A stretch of 6,541 bases of DNA from Gemmatimonadota bacterium (GTDB lineage Bacteria; Gemmatimonadota; Gemmatimonadetes; Gemmatimonadales; GWC2-71-9). Shown one piece after another: positions 1-5,725 of this stretch. The notes under the pieces are model-generated. The model saw only the letters and a list, made by a program, of their open reading frames with translations, was not told the DNA's origin and did not search any database. A program made the translations under genes and the position numbers. The DNA lies in contig JAOTWK010000204.1 in NCBI GenBank assembly GCA_029862935.1, forward strand, positions 1-6,541, written 5' to 3'. Position 1 is the first letter of the stretch, and each line of letters opens with the position of its first letter.

Positions 1-1
1 G

Positions 2-256
2 GCCGTGCTGTTCCCGACAGCGGGCTTGGTACTGTTGTGGCTCGCGCGGCGATTCCCACGTCGGCGCGGGTGGCGGCGGGCAGTGCAATGGGTGCTGATC
101 GCCGCTTTCTTTCTGGGCGGACTCCGATCTGCCCTCTGGGGCCTCGGCTCTTCCGTCATGGTCGCCAACGGCGCGCCGCTCATCGTCACCGTGGTCGGAC
201 TTCTTGTCTTGTGGGTGCTGAGACGGCGGGGTCCGTCCGTATCGCAGAAGGTGTAG
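2..256 (+). CDS. 3' part of a small multi-pass membrane protein, function unknown
   Basis: The reading frame is open to the left edge, so the true start may lie outside the window. A GTG at 5 could start an 83-residue protein, but its ribosome binding site cannot be seen. From that GTG, three hydrophobic stretches are visible: about residues 2-14, 27-47 and 57-72. The first two are separated by a strongly basic loop (RRFPRRRGWRR), which by the positive-inside rule should be cytoplasmic. The C-terminal tail is also basic and ends in SVSQKV. No catalytic or binding motif is recognisable. The gene converges on the serine hydrolase with only 25 bases between the two stops. That a coding membrane protein is here is fairly likely; its identity is not known. 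Confidence 0.55.
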   Translation, partial: AVLFPTAGLVLLWLARRFPRRRGWRRAVQWVLIAAFFLGGLRSALWGLGSSVMVANGAPLIVTVVGLLVLWVLRRRGPSVSQKV

Positions 257-264
257 AGTCTCAC

Positions 265-289
265 GGCGGTGACGCGACGCGTCACTGCC
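265..289. terminator. GC-rich hairpin between convergent genes, possible bidirectional terminator
   Basis: GGCGGTGACGCG (265-276) and CGCGTCACTGCC (278-289) form a near-perfect inverted repeat of 12 bases per arm, with one G-T wobble, around the single base A277. In RNA the central pairs would open to give a short loop. It lies between the stop of the upstream + strand gene (254-256) and the end of the - strand hydrolase, whose stop codon (282-284) is inside the right arm. There is no T-run on either side, so intrinsic termination is not assured. Its placement between convergent genes favours a terminator or transcript-end stabiliser. Confidence 0.45.
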
Positions 290-1454
290 ACGGATACGGA
301 CCGTCCATCGTCACTGCACGCTTCGCTTGCAGCAGCAACTCCATAAAGCGCTGCCAGGACTCCCAGCTGGTGGTCCGTTGGTAGACCGAATTCGTCTTGT
401 GGGCAATGACGAGATCGACGGCAGGCAGTACGGTGATCCACTGGCCTACCGCACCGCGGGCCGTGTACGCCCCTCGAAAGGGACCGACGGCTCGCGGACC
501 ATCCCACACCCACCACATGTAACCGTAGCCGAAGTACCCATCTCGTCTCCTGATGGGATTCATTTCTTCCAACGGCGTGACGATGCCCGTGATGCGCTCG
601 ACCCACTCGCTCGAGATGATCCGTTCGTCCTGCCAGCGACCTTTGCGGAGCATGAGGTAGCCGATCCGGGCCATGTCCCGGGTCGATAGCCACATGTGAT
701 AGGCGGGATTCACCGATCGCTCGAGATTGCCAGTCTTCCGCTGTGCGGAGCGGTCCCAATCCTGAAATCCGAGAGGCACGGCGAGCTGCTGCTCGAGCGC
801 GTCGTAGATGTTGACGCCCGTGAGTTGCTCGAACACCGCGCCCGCGGCGTTGAAATCCCAATTGCTATACAGCATGTACGTGCCAGGCTGCTGGGATCCG
901 CGCTCAGGGGCATCCGCCAGGTTGTCGCCACTGTTGGAAGCCTGATGGTACACACCTGAGCGGGCAGTGATCAGATGACGGACGGTGGCTTGCTTCTCGA
1001 TCTCGAGAAGACCGCCGATGTCATCCATACCGAGCTCTTCCAACGACAGCTCCAGACTGATCGTTCCGTCTTCGACATACCTCCCGTACAGCATAGCCAA
1101 GACACTCTTCCGCACTGAAGCGACATAGGACAGGTCAGCCACATCCCCAAACTCCAGCACCACCCGACCCCGATCGATCACCACGAGACCAGTCGTCTTC
1201 GAGCTGTCGCGCACGAACCGCCACGCCCGTCGCAGTCCCACCGGCGACCAACCATACGCCTGCAGTGCCTGGGTGTCCGGCCAGACAGACTCCCATTCAG
1301 CCCCTGGAAAGACCGGATCGGCAGACTGAGCGTGGACCCCGCTGCTGACCAGAACAGCGCTCAGCACGAATGCGGCCGTCATGGCGCGTTGCAGCCGACG
1401 CCTCAGAGCACTGGCGATGCACGTCTCGATGCTGAACATTGAGCTACCCCACAT
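282..1454 (-). CDS. Secreted serine hydrolase, class C beta-lactamase / penicillin-binding-protein-like family
   Basis: This 390-residue protein belongs to the beta-lactamase-related serine hydrolases (class C beta-lactamase, D-aminopeptidase and esterase group). The nucleophile motif SxxK is S113-V-R-K116, with the conserved surroundings YVASVRKSVLAMLYG. The second motif YxN is Y196-S-N198 in the context LYSNWDF. The third-motif region near the C-terminus is either RGAVGQ (333-338) or HKT (352-354). A signal peptide is visible: arginines at 18-23, hydrophobic core about 26-40, and probable cleavage after VHA (residue 42). Two starts fit. M1 has AGGGGG eight bases upstream; M6 has GGGG seven bases upstream. 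M25 would give a tidy signal peptide but has no ribosome binding site. The substrate (peptide, ester or lactam) cannot be read from the sequence. Beta-lactam resistance should not be assumed. The gene is divergent from the glycosyltransferase gene and convergent with the preceding membrane protein. Confidence 0.9.
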   Translation of the reverse strand: MWGSSMFSIETCIASALRRRLQRAMTAAFVLSAVLVSSGVHAQSADPVFPGAEWESVWPDTQALQAYGWSPVGLRRAWRFVRDSSKTTGLVVIDRGRVVLEFGDVADLSYVASVRKSVLAMLYGRYVEDGTISLELSLEELGMDDIGGLLEIEKQATVRHLITARSGVYHQASNSGDNLADAPERGSQQPGTYMLYSNWDFNAAGAVFEQLTGVNIYDALEQQLAVPLGFQDWDRSAQRKTGNLERSVNPAYHMWLSTRDMARIGYLMLRKGRWQDERIISSEWVERITGIVTPLEEMNPIRRRDGYFGYGYMWWVWDGPRAVGPFRGAYTARGAVGQWITVLPAVDLVIAHKTNSVYQRTTSWESWQRFMELLLQAKRAVTMDGPYPWQ

Positions 1455-1489
1455 AACGGGATCCCCCTAGCGATGCGCTTGACGGATTC

Positions 1490-2776
1490 ATGAGCAAAAT
1501 GCTGGGAAAATATGTGCCGTCGAAGCCTGTCGAGCCAATGCTCGCTGCTGTGGCATGGGCGGTCCGCTCTCCGTTTCGAGCGTTCCTCATCGTCTTTGTC
1601 CCAGCATTCGCGATCCGTTTGTACTTCCTGACGCTGATTCCCATCGACACCATCCTCCCGCACACACGCTGGGAGATCTTTGCAATTGCACATTCCCTCG
1701 CGACGACTGGTCAGTTCGCGGATCCATACACTCTGCCGACTGGTCCTACGGCGCACCTCGCACCGATCTATCCGTTCTTCCTGAGCTTGATCTACCGGGT
1801 GTTTGGCATGACCCTGACCGCGGGATACATCACCTGGCTACTTGCCATCGCGGGCGACGCGGCTGTGTTCGGCCTCATGCCCTGGTTTGCCGGGAAGCTG
1901 GGCGTTGAAAGACCCGCGGGACTCGTTGGCGGTCTCGCCGGTGCGGTCGTTCCCCAGTGGCCTTCTCTCGTTGAACCAACCGCAGCCATCGTGATGGGTT
2001 TCTTGTTGATCGCATACCTGAGGCGATGGACTTCGGGTCAGCCAAGCACGCTCGGCACACTCGTCTTCGGAGTTGTCTGGGGCATCGCGCTGCACCTTCA
2101 GGTGACGTTGCTTCCCGTCTTGCTGGGGTGCATGGCATTCGAGCTGTGGTGGATTCCAAGCCGAAGAAAGTGGCTTTCGGCCGCGGTGCTTATTTTGGGT
2201 CTGGTACTCGCTTCGGTACCCTGGGGTATCAGGAACTACGCGGTCTTTGGCGAGGCCGTTTTTATCCGCAGCAACTTCGGGCTCGAGCTCCGCATGGGGA
2301 ACCATGATGGTGCCGCTGCAGACATCGACGTGACCGCCGCGCGGACCGTCGAACGACATCCGCGGACCAATGAAGCGGAGGCGCTCGAGCTTCGTGCGTT
2401 GGGTGAGGTGGAGTACATGCGCCGCGCGCGTGGCGACGCCATCGAGTGGATCCGGGAGAATCCGGGCACCTTCCTCCGACTTACGTTATCGCGTTTCGTT
2501 CACTACTGGTGCGGCCCGCTCACGCGGCCGGTGGCCGCGGGGCTCTTCACCCTGCTTACCGTCGTCGCGCTGCTCGGTGCGTGGCAGATACTGCCCAGGC
2601 TTGCCGCACCGAACCGCGCCGTGTTGCTCATACCGCTGGCGACGTACCCGCTCGTCTATTACATCGTGAGCTATATGCCTCGATATCGAGTACCCTTAGA
2701 CTGGATGCTATTGATCCTCGCCGGAGGGTGGGTCTGGCAGCGAATCGACCGAACCGCCGCAGAAGGCAGGGCATGA
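1490..2776 (+). CDS. GT-C-fold integral membrane glycosyltransferase (GT39 / ArnT-like)
   Basis: This 428-residue polytopic protein resembles bacterial GT39/ArnT-type glycosyltransferases. These move a sugar from a polyprenyl-phosphate donor onto an acceptor at the outer face of the inner membrane. The first membrane helix (about 30-51) is followed by a periplasmic loop with W61-E62, then an amphipathic A-H-S-L segment and TGQFADPY (73-80). The proline-rich TGPTAHLAPIYP (84-95) follows. E62 is the likely counterpart of the catalytic acidic residue of GT-C enzymes; a D-D or D-E pair is absent. Further family-like landmarks are PWGIRNY (244-250), SNFGLELRMGN (261-271), a soluble segment around 285-330 and RYRVPLD (398-404) near the last helix. 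ATG 1490 is used with only a weak GACGGA upstream; an in-frame ATG at 1499 is an alternative. The last bases overlap the next start as ATGA. Donor and acceptor are unknown. Confidence 0.88.
   Translation: MSKMLGKYVPSKPVEPMLAAVAWAVRSPFRAFLIVFVPAFAIRLYFLTLIPIDTILPHTRWEIFAIAHSLATTGQFADPYTLPTGPTAHLAPIYPFFLSLIYRVFGMTLTAGYITWLLAIAGDAAVFGLMPWFAGKLGVERPAGLVGGLAGAVVPQWPSLVEPTAAIVMGFLLIAYLRRWTSGQPSTLGTLVFGVVWGIALHLQVTLLPVLLGCMAFELWWIPSRRKWLSAAVLILGLVLASVPWGIRNYAVFGEAVFIRSNFGLELRMGNHDGAAADIDVTAARTVERHPRTNEAEALELRALGEVEYMRRARGDAIEWIRENPGTFLRLTLSRFVHYWCGPLTRPVAAGLFTLLTVVALLGAWQILPRLAAPNRAVLLIPLATYPLVYYIVSYMPRYRVPLDWMLLILAGGWVWQRIDRTAAEGRA
2763..2776 (+). promoter_or_regulatory. Ribosome binding site and ATGA stop-start overlap coupling two genes
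   Basis: AAGG at 2763-2766 lies six bases before ATG 2773. The tetranucleotide ATGA (2773-2776) contains both the start of the MGMT-family gene and the TGA stop of the glycosyltransferase gene. This arrangement normally gives translational coupling. It decides the start at 2773 over the much longer open frame that runs upstream inside the glycosyltransferase gene. A second ATG follows immediately at 2776. Confidence 0.75.
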
Positions 2777-3297
2777 TGGGTCGACGAAAGACCTTCCGTG
2801 AGAAGCTCGCTGACGACAAGGACTTTCCGCGCGTCGAGAAGATCTCGCCCGGCATGGCGAAGCAGTGGGGACAGGGAACGATCGTGATCGCCGCGGCGCG
2901 CGAAATCGACACGATTATGCGGAGCGTTCCCAAGGGCACACTGATTACCATCAATCAAATCAGGGAGATCGTTGCGCGACGGCATGGTGCGACAATCGGC
3001 TGTCCGATCACGACCGGTATTCACGCACGTATTGTGGCAGGTGCCGCCGGAGAGGATGAAGCCGAGGGCAAGAAACGCGTGACGCCCTACTGGCGGACGC
3101 TCAAGGTGGGTGGCGAGTTGAACGAGAAGTACCCAGGAGGGCTCCTGGGTCAGCGCACGCGCCTCCAAGCTGAGGGTCATGAGATCGTCCACCGGGGAAC
3201 CCGCATGTTCGTACGTGATTACGAGCGATCCCTAGTGAAGATCGACCGCATGGTGCCCAGCCCTGAGCGGCACCAGCGGCAAAGACCGGCGCGGTAG
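2773..3297 (+). CDS. MGMT-family alkyltransferase-like DNA-binding protein lacking the acceptor cysteine
   Basis: This 174-residue protein is related to the DNA-binding domain of O6-alkylguanine-DNA alkyltransferases (Ogt/MGMT). An N-terminal extension (1-45, with REKLADDKDFPRVEKI) precedes the winged-helix core. The core contains VPKGTLITINQIR (52-64), GCPITTG (76-82), TPYWR (104-108), GGELNEKYPGG (113-123) and LQAEGHEI (131-138). In true alkyltransferases the active site is I-P-C-H-R; here the aligned positions read T-P-Y-W-R, so tyrosine Y106 replaces the alkyl-accepting cysteine. The only other notable cysteine, C77, lies outside that site. The protein is therefore best seen as alkyltransferase-like: it may bind or flag alkylated bases rather than repair them directly. 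This is inferred from the alignment by eye. The C-terminal tail (163-174) is basic and probably disordered. The start overlaps the glycosyltransferase stop, and a methyltransferase gene begins two bases after the stop. Confidence 0.85.
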   Translation: MMGRRKTFREKLADDKDFPRVEKISPGMAKQWGQGTIVIAAAREIDTIMRSVPKGTLITINQIREIVARRHGATIGCPITTGIHARIVAGAAGEDEAEGKKRVTPYWRTLKVGGELNEKYPGGLLGQRTRLQAEGHEIVHRGTRMFVRDYERSLVKIDRMVPSPERHQRQRPAR

Positions 3298-3299
3298 GC

Positions 3300-3929
3300 A
3301 TGCGAAGACGACGCTCCACCAGACAGGAACATTGGGAGAGAGTGTTTTCGTCAAAAGCTCCAACGGACGTCAGTTGGTACCAACCTCAATTGACCGTATC
3401 GTTGAAGTTGATCGAGGCATGCGGGCTCGTTCCGCATGATCGCATCATCGACGTTGGCGGTGGAGCCTCGACGCTTGCCGACGCGCTGCTCGATCGGGGC
3501 TTCCACCACGTTGCTGTACTCGATTTCGCGGAGTCGGCACTTGATGTTGCACGACAGCGGTTGGGGGAGCGCGCACGGAATGTCGAGTGGATCCAGGGTG
3601 ATATCACCACATTTTCACCGAGTCGGCAGTGGAACTTGTGGCATGACCGCGCCGTGTTTCACTTTCTCACCGATGCCAGCGACCGCGCAGCATATCGTCG
3701 AGTCCTCCACTCGGCGCTTGCGCCAGGTGGCCACGTCGTCATGGCGACATTCGGACCTGGCGGCCCCCAACGCTGCAGTGGTCTGAGAGTCATGCGATAC
3801 GCCTCTGACGAGCTCGCACACGAGTTTTCGGGTGACTTCGAGCTCAGGGAGTCGTGCCTGGAACAACACACGACACCGACTGGGCACTATCAGGAATTCC
3901 TGTATGTGCGTATGCAGCGTGTGGCGTGA
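3300..3929 (+). CDS. Class I SAM-dependent methyltransferase (first of two)
   Basis: This 209-residue cytosolic protein has a Rossmann-type methyltransferase core. The N-terminal HWERVFSSKAPTDVSWYQP (11-29) looks like a substrate-cap segment. Motif I is IIDVGGGAST (49-58), the AdoMet-ribose acidic residue is D75 in VAVLDF, and the adenine-contact region is QGDIT (99-103). A distinctive WHDRAVFHFLTD follows at 114-125, then LAPGGH (140-145) and GPQRCSGL (155-162). The methyl acceptor is unknown; proteins with this pattern are usually named only as methyltransferase domain proteins. ATG 3300 starts two bases after the preceding stop and has no clear Shine-Dalgarno sequence, which suggests re-initiation by ribosomes from the upstream gene. 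There is no better start before W12. Its sequence differs from the next methyltransferase throughout, so the pair is not a recent duplication. Confidence 0.88.
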   Translation: MRRRRSTRQEHWERVFSSKAPTDVSWYQPQLTVSLKLIEACGLVPHDRIIDVGGGASTLADALLDRGFHHVAVLDFAESALDVARQRLGERARNVEWIQGDITTFSPSRQWNLWHDRAVFHFLTDASDRAAYRRVLHSALAPGGHVVMATFGPGGPQRCSGLRVMRYASDELAHEFSGDFELRESCLEQHTTPTGHYQEFLYVRMQRVA

Positions 3930-3946
3930 GGGAGGGACGGGCTCTT

Positions 3947-4666
3947 ATGGTTGCTGAGGCCATGGAACCACACGGGCTTGCCCTGCTCGCCTACTTCCAG
4001 GGCGATACGGACGCGCAGCTCGTGATTCGGCGTGACGACGGACTGAACAATCCCATGCCAGCCAGTCATTTCTTCCGATCCCCTGACGAATTTTCGTCTA
4101 TCGAGCGCTCGGCGCTCGACCACTGCCACGGCAAGGTGCTCGACATCGGAGCTGGCACGGGAATCCACGCACTGGTGCTGGAGTCACGGGGGATGGAAGT
4201 CTCCGCAATCGATGTGAGCCTCCACGCGGTCGACGTGATGCACGCGCGCGGGGTCAGAGACGCCCATCAGGTCGACGCCTTCCACTACCACGGCGGACCA
4301 TATGACACACTGTTGATGCTGGGTCATGGCATCGGGATGGTCGAGGACCTCACCGGGCTGGAGCGCTTTCTCGCACATGCACGTGCACTCACACGTCCCG
4401 GCGGTCAGCTGTTGGTGCACTCGGTCGACGTCCGTCGAACTGACGACCCAAGGCACCTGGCCTATCACGACATGAACCGCCAGGCGGGACGATACATTGG
4501 CACCATTCGATTCCGGTTCGAATTCCACGGGCAGGCTGGGCCCTACTGCCAATGGCTGCACGTGGATCCCGAGACCTTGCAGCAACATGCTGATGCCGGG
4601 GGATGGGGCTACCGGGCGATACACGAAGAGGAGAGCGGAGAGTACTTGGCTCAACTCACCCGGTGA
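3947..4666 (+). CDS. Class I SAM-dependent methyltransferase (second of two)
   Basis: This 239-residue cytosolic protein has motif I VLDIGAGTGIHAL (64-76), the AdoMet-binding acidic residue D89 in VSAIDVS, a motif around YDTLLMLGHGIGM (119-131) and TRPGGQLL (149-156). The N-terminal 60 residues (YFQGD, MPASHFFRSPDEFS) probably form a lid. The C-terminal half contains HLAYHDMNRQAGRYIGTIRF (170-189) and a beta-rich end with QWLHVDPETL (202-211). The substrate cannot be deduced. ATG 3947 is chosen because GGAGGG (3931-3936) lies ten bases upstream; ATG 3962 is a less likely alternative. The frame is open further upstream, but that part overlaps the preceding methyltransferase gene. The gap of 17 bases makes it the last gene of the 1490-4666 unit. 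Confidence 0.87.
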   Translation: MVAEAMEPHGLALLAYFQGDTDAQLVIRRDDGLNNPMPASHFFRSPDEFSSIERSALDHCHGKVLDIGAGTGIHALVLESRGMEVSAIDVSLHAVDVMHARGVRDAHQVDAFHYHGGPYDTLLMLGHGIGMVEDLTGLERFLAHARALTRPGGQLLVHSVDVRRTDDPRHLAYHDMNRQAGRYIGTIRFRFEFHGQAGPYCQWLHVDPETLQQHADAGGWGYRAIHEEESGEYLAQLTR

Positions 4667-4688
4667 CGGGACTGGGTTGCATCCGAGG

Positions 4689-4717
4689 CTGACAGCGGCC
4701 GCCAATCACATTATCGT
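4689..4717 (+). promoter_or_regulatory. Candidate sigma-70-type promoter for the small lipoprotein gene
   Basis: CTGACA (4689-4694) matches the -35 consensus at five of six bases. After a 17-base spacer, TATCGT (4712-4717) matches the -10 consensus at four of six. It lies in the only AT-richer stretch of the 99-base gap after the second methyltransferase, about 50 bases before ATG 4766. AATCACA occurs twice (4704-4710 and 4718-4724), flanking the -10 element. The assignment is by pattern only. Confidence 0.4.
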
Positions 4718-4765
4718 AATCACAGTTCAGACCACTGCATCCATGTCCGTCACGAGGACCGTCGC

Positions 4766-4984
4766 ATGCGCATCTTGATCGCTGGAGTTCTCTTGGTGTT
4801 CAGCGCGAGCTGCGGCTCGCAGGAGACGCCGCAACAGCAAGAACCGACGAGCCAGCGGACACGCGACAGCGCCGTCGCGGCTTCGGGGCTTCCGGGGGCT
4901 GCTGGCGTAGGAGCAGCGATGTCGGTCGCAGACTCCGCCGCCGCGCGTCGGGCCCGCTTGGATTCACTCACGCAAGAACCCTGA
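4766..4984 (+). CDS. Small putative lipoprotein, function unknown
   Basis: This 72-residue protein begins MRILIAGVLLVFSASC. A short basic and hydrophobic N-terminus leads to C16, which would be the lipidated residue after signal peptidase II cleavage. The lipobox S-A-S-C is imperfect, because the -3 position is serine rather than leucine. The mature part is Gln/Thr-rich (18-30), then Ala/Gly-rich (SGLPGAAGVGAAM, 40-52). It ends in a charged helical stretch, ADSAAARRARLDSL (55-68). No enzymatic motif is seen; a small envelope protein is the best guess. ATG 4766 is preceded by GAGGA (4754-4758) with a spacing of seven bases, which supports the start. Confidence 0.7.
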   Translation: MRILIAGVLLVFSASCGSQETPQQQEPTSQRTRDSAVAASGLPGAAGVGAAMSVADSAAARRARLDSLTQEP

Positions 4985-4995
4985 TCTCGGTGTTC

Positions 4996-5012
4996 CGACC
5001 GGTTCCCGGTCG
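4996..5012 (+). terminator. GC-rich hairpin after the small lipoprotein gene, possible terminator or attenuator
   Basis: CGACCGG (4996-5002) and CCGGTCG (5006-5012) form a perfect seven-base-pair stem with the loop TTC. It begins 12 bases after the lipoprotein stop and ends about 15 bases before the next ribosome binding site. No T-run follows, so it may only partly terminate or may mark a processed transcript end. Confidence 0.35.
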
Positions 5013-5027
5013 TAGGCGCCCTCACGC

Positions 5028-5033
5028 AGGAGG
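5028..5033 (+). promoter_or_regulatory. Strong ribosome binding site inside a small stem-loop
   Basis: AGGAGG (5028-5033) is a full Shine-Dalgarno match eight bases before ATG 5042. It fixes the start of the 64-residue membrane protein. The site lies across a possible hairpin: GCAGG (5026-5030) pairs with CCTGC (5036-5040) around the loop AGGGA. Confidence 0.7.
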
Positions 5034-5041
5034 GACCTGCC

Positions 5042-5236
5042 ATGAAACCCGCCGCACTCTTGAGCTGCCTCTTTCTCTGCCTCGTTGCGCTCGCGCACTT
5101 GGCGCGACTCACCTTCGGTGTTGGGGTCGTGGTCGACGACTACGTCGTGCCAGCGTGGCCCAGCATGCTGGCCGTGATCGGCCCGGGTGTCCTCGCTCTC
5201 TGGCTGTGGCGCGAGCAACGGCAACCGCACTCCTGA
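5042..5236 (+). CDS. Small two-helix integral membrane protein, function unknown
   Basis: This 64-residue protein has two predicted membrane helices. The first is about residues 3-21 (AALLSCLFLCLVALAHLA) and the second about 41-57 (SMLAVIGPGVLALWLW). They are joined by a loop containing TFGVGVVVDDYVVPAWPS (24-41), and a short charged tail, REQRQPHS, follows. The pattern of H19-L-A-R-L, then a valine-rich hairpin-like loop ending VVPAW, resembles an uncharacterised family of tiny membrane proteins in environmental bacteria; this is from memory and untested. The strong ribosome binding site and clean codon use make it a convincing gene despite its size. The next gene starts 18 bases after its stop, so the two are probably co-transcribed. 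Confidence 0.75.
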   Translation: MKPAALLSCLFLCLVALAHLARLTFGVGVVVDDYVVPAWPSMLAVIGPGVLALWLWREQRQPHS

Positions 5237-5254
5237 CGCGATCAGCCGGACTCC

Positions 5255-5695
5255 ATGGTTCAGCGCGATTACATCCTCCGACTCATCGAGCAGGCAGGCA
5301 CGATGCTCAAGGTGCTGCTCCAAAGAATCACGGGCCAATCTGCTACGCGTGCCGAACTCGCAGGCGATCTCCAGCGGGCGGCGCAGTTGGGCGGGCTCGA
5401 CCTGGATCTCCTGCGCCTCTGTGACGGAGAGGGCCTCCTGCAGGTGATCGCACCGACGGGCGAGGCGGACCCCTCGCGCACATGGCTGGCCGCCGAGACT
5501 CTCTACCTCGATGCCCTCGCCGCGGAACTCGAGGGGGACCTCGACGCGGCGGTCGCGGGCTACACCAAGGCCACCGCCCTGTTTCGCATCATGGAGCCCA
5601 CCTGGGTGCTGCCGAGCGGATTCCCCGAAGCCAGCATCAGGATCGCCGACATCGACGTGCGGCTCACTGCCCTCGGACCCTCGTCTGCCGGATAG
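5255..5695 (+). CDS. All-helical DUF6483-like protein
   Basis: This 146-residue protein has no signal peptide or membrane segment. The N-terminus RDYILRLIEQ (4-13), followed by a second helix and a helix-rich middle with LDLDLLRLCDGEGLL (48-62), resembles DUF6483 proteins, whose role is unknown. The second half, WLAAETLYLDALAAELEGD (77-95) and AAVAGYTKATALFRIM (98-113), has the size and small-residue spacing of a tetratricopeptide-like helical hairpin. A protein-binding adaptor is therefore possible (inference). ATG 5255 follows the previous stop by 18 bases, with only CCGGA as a weak ribosome binding site. The conserved-looking RDY motif immediately after the start supports the choice. A hairpin follows the stop. 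Confidence 0.72.
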   Translation: MVQRDYILRLIEQAGTMLKVLLQRITGQSATRAELAGDLQRAAQLGGLDLDLLRLCDGEGLLQVIAPTGEADPSRTWLAAETLYLDALAAELEGDLDAAVAGYTKATALFRIMEPTWVLPSGFPEASIRIADIDVRLTALGPSSAG

Positions 5696-5702
5696 CTTGC
5701 CG

Positions 5703-5725
5703 CAGCGGCCACCCGCTGACAGTTT
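5703..5725 (+). terminator. Hairpin with short T-run, candidate terminator
   Basis: CAGCGG (5703-5708) and CCGCTG (5713-5718) form a six-base-pair GC-rich stem with the four-base loop CCAC. It begins seven bases after the stop of the DUF6483-like gene, and ACAGTTT follows (only three Ts in a row). It is a weak but well-placed candidate for intrinsic termination before the 128-base gap leading to the next lipoprotein. Confidence 0.4.

Noticed and set aside
282..1454. Reading the serine hydrolase as an antibiotic-resistance beta-lactamase
   Set aside because: Only the SxxK and YxN motifs are standard. The KTG motif is not, and this superfamily is mostly esterases and peptidases.
1479..1512. 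TTGACG as a -35 element for the glycosyltransferase gene
   Set aside because: The best AT-rich -10-like sequence follows at 22 bases spacing and lies inside the coding region, so the pairing is not convincing.
1838..2359. Long open frame on the - strand inside the glycosyltransferase gene
   Set aside because: Its translation is low-complexity and charged, with no motif, while the + strand frame has clear glycosyltransferase landmarks. Antisense open frames are expected in GC-rich DNA.
2446..2772. Upstream extension of the MGMT-family gene in the same frame
   Set aside because: It lies entirely within the glycosyltransferase gene in another frame and reads as arginine-rich shadow sequence. 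The ribosome binding site and ATGA overlap place the start at 2773.
4184..4705. Open frame of 173 codons on the - strand over the second methyltransferase
   Set aside because: It lies antisense to a well-supported methyltransferase and shows no recognisable domain.
4964..5424. Overlapping open frames on both strands across the small membrane protein gene
   Set aside because: They are arginine/cysteine/histidine-rich translations without a ribosome binding site and compete with the better-supported genes at 5042 and 5255.
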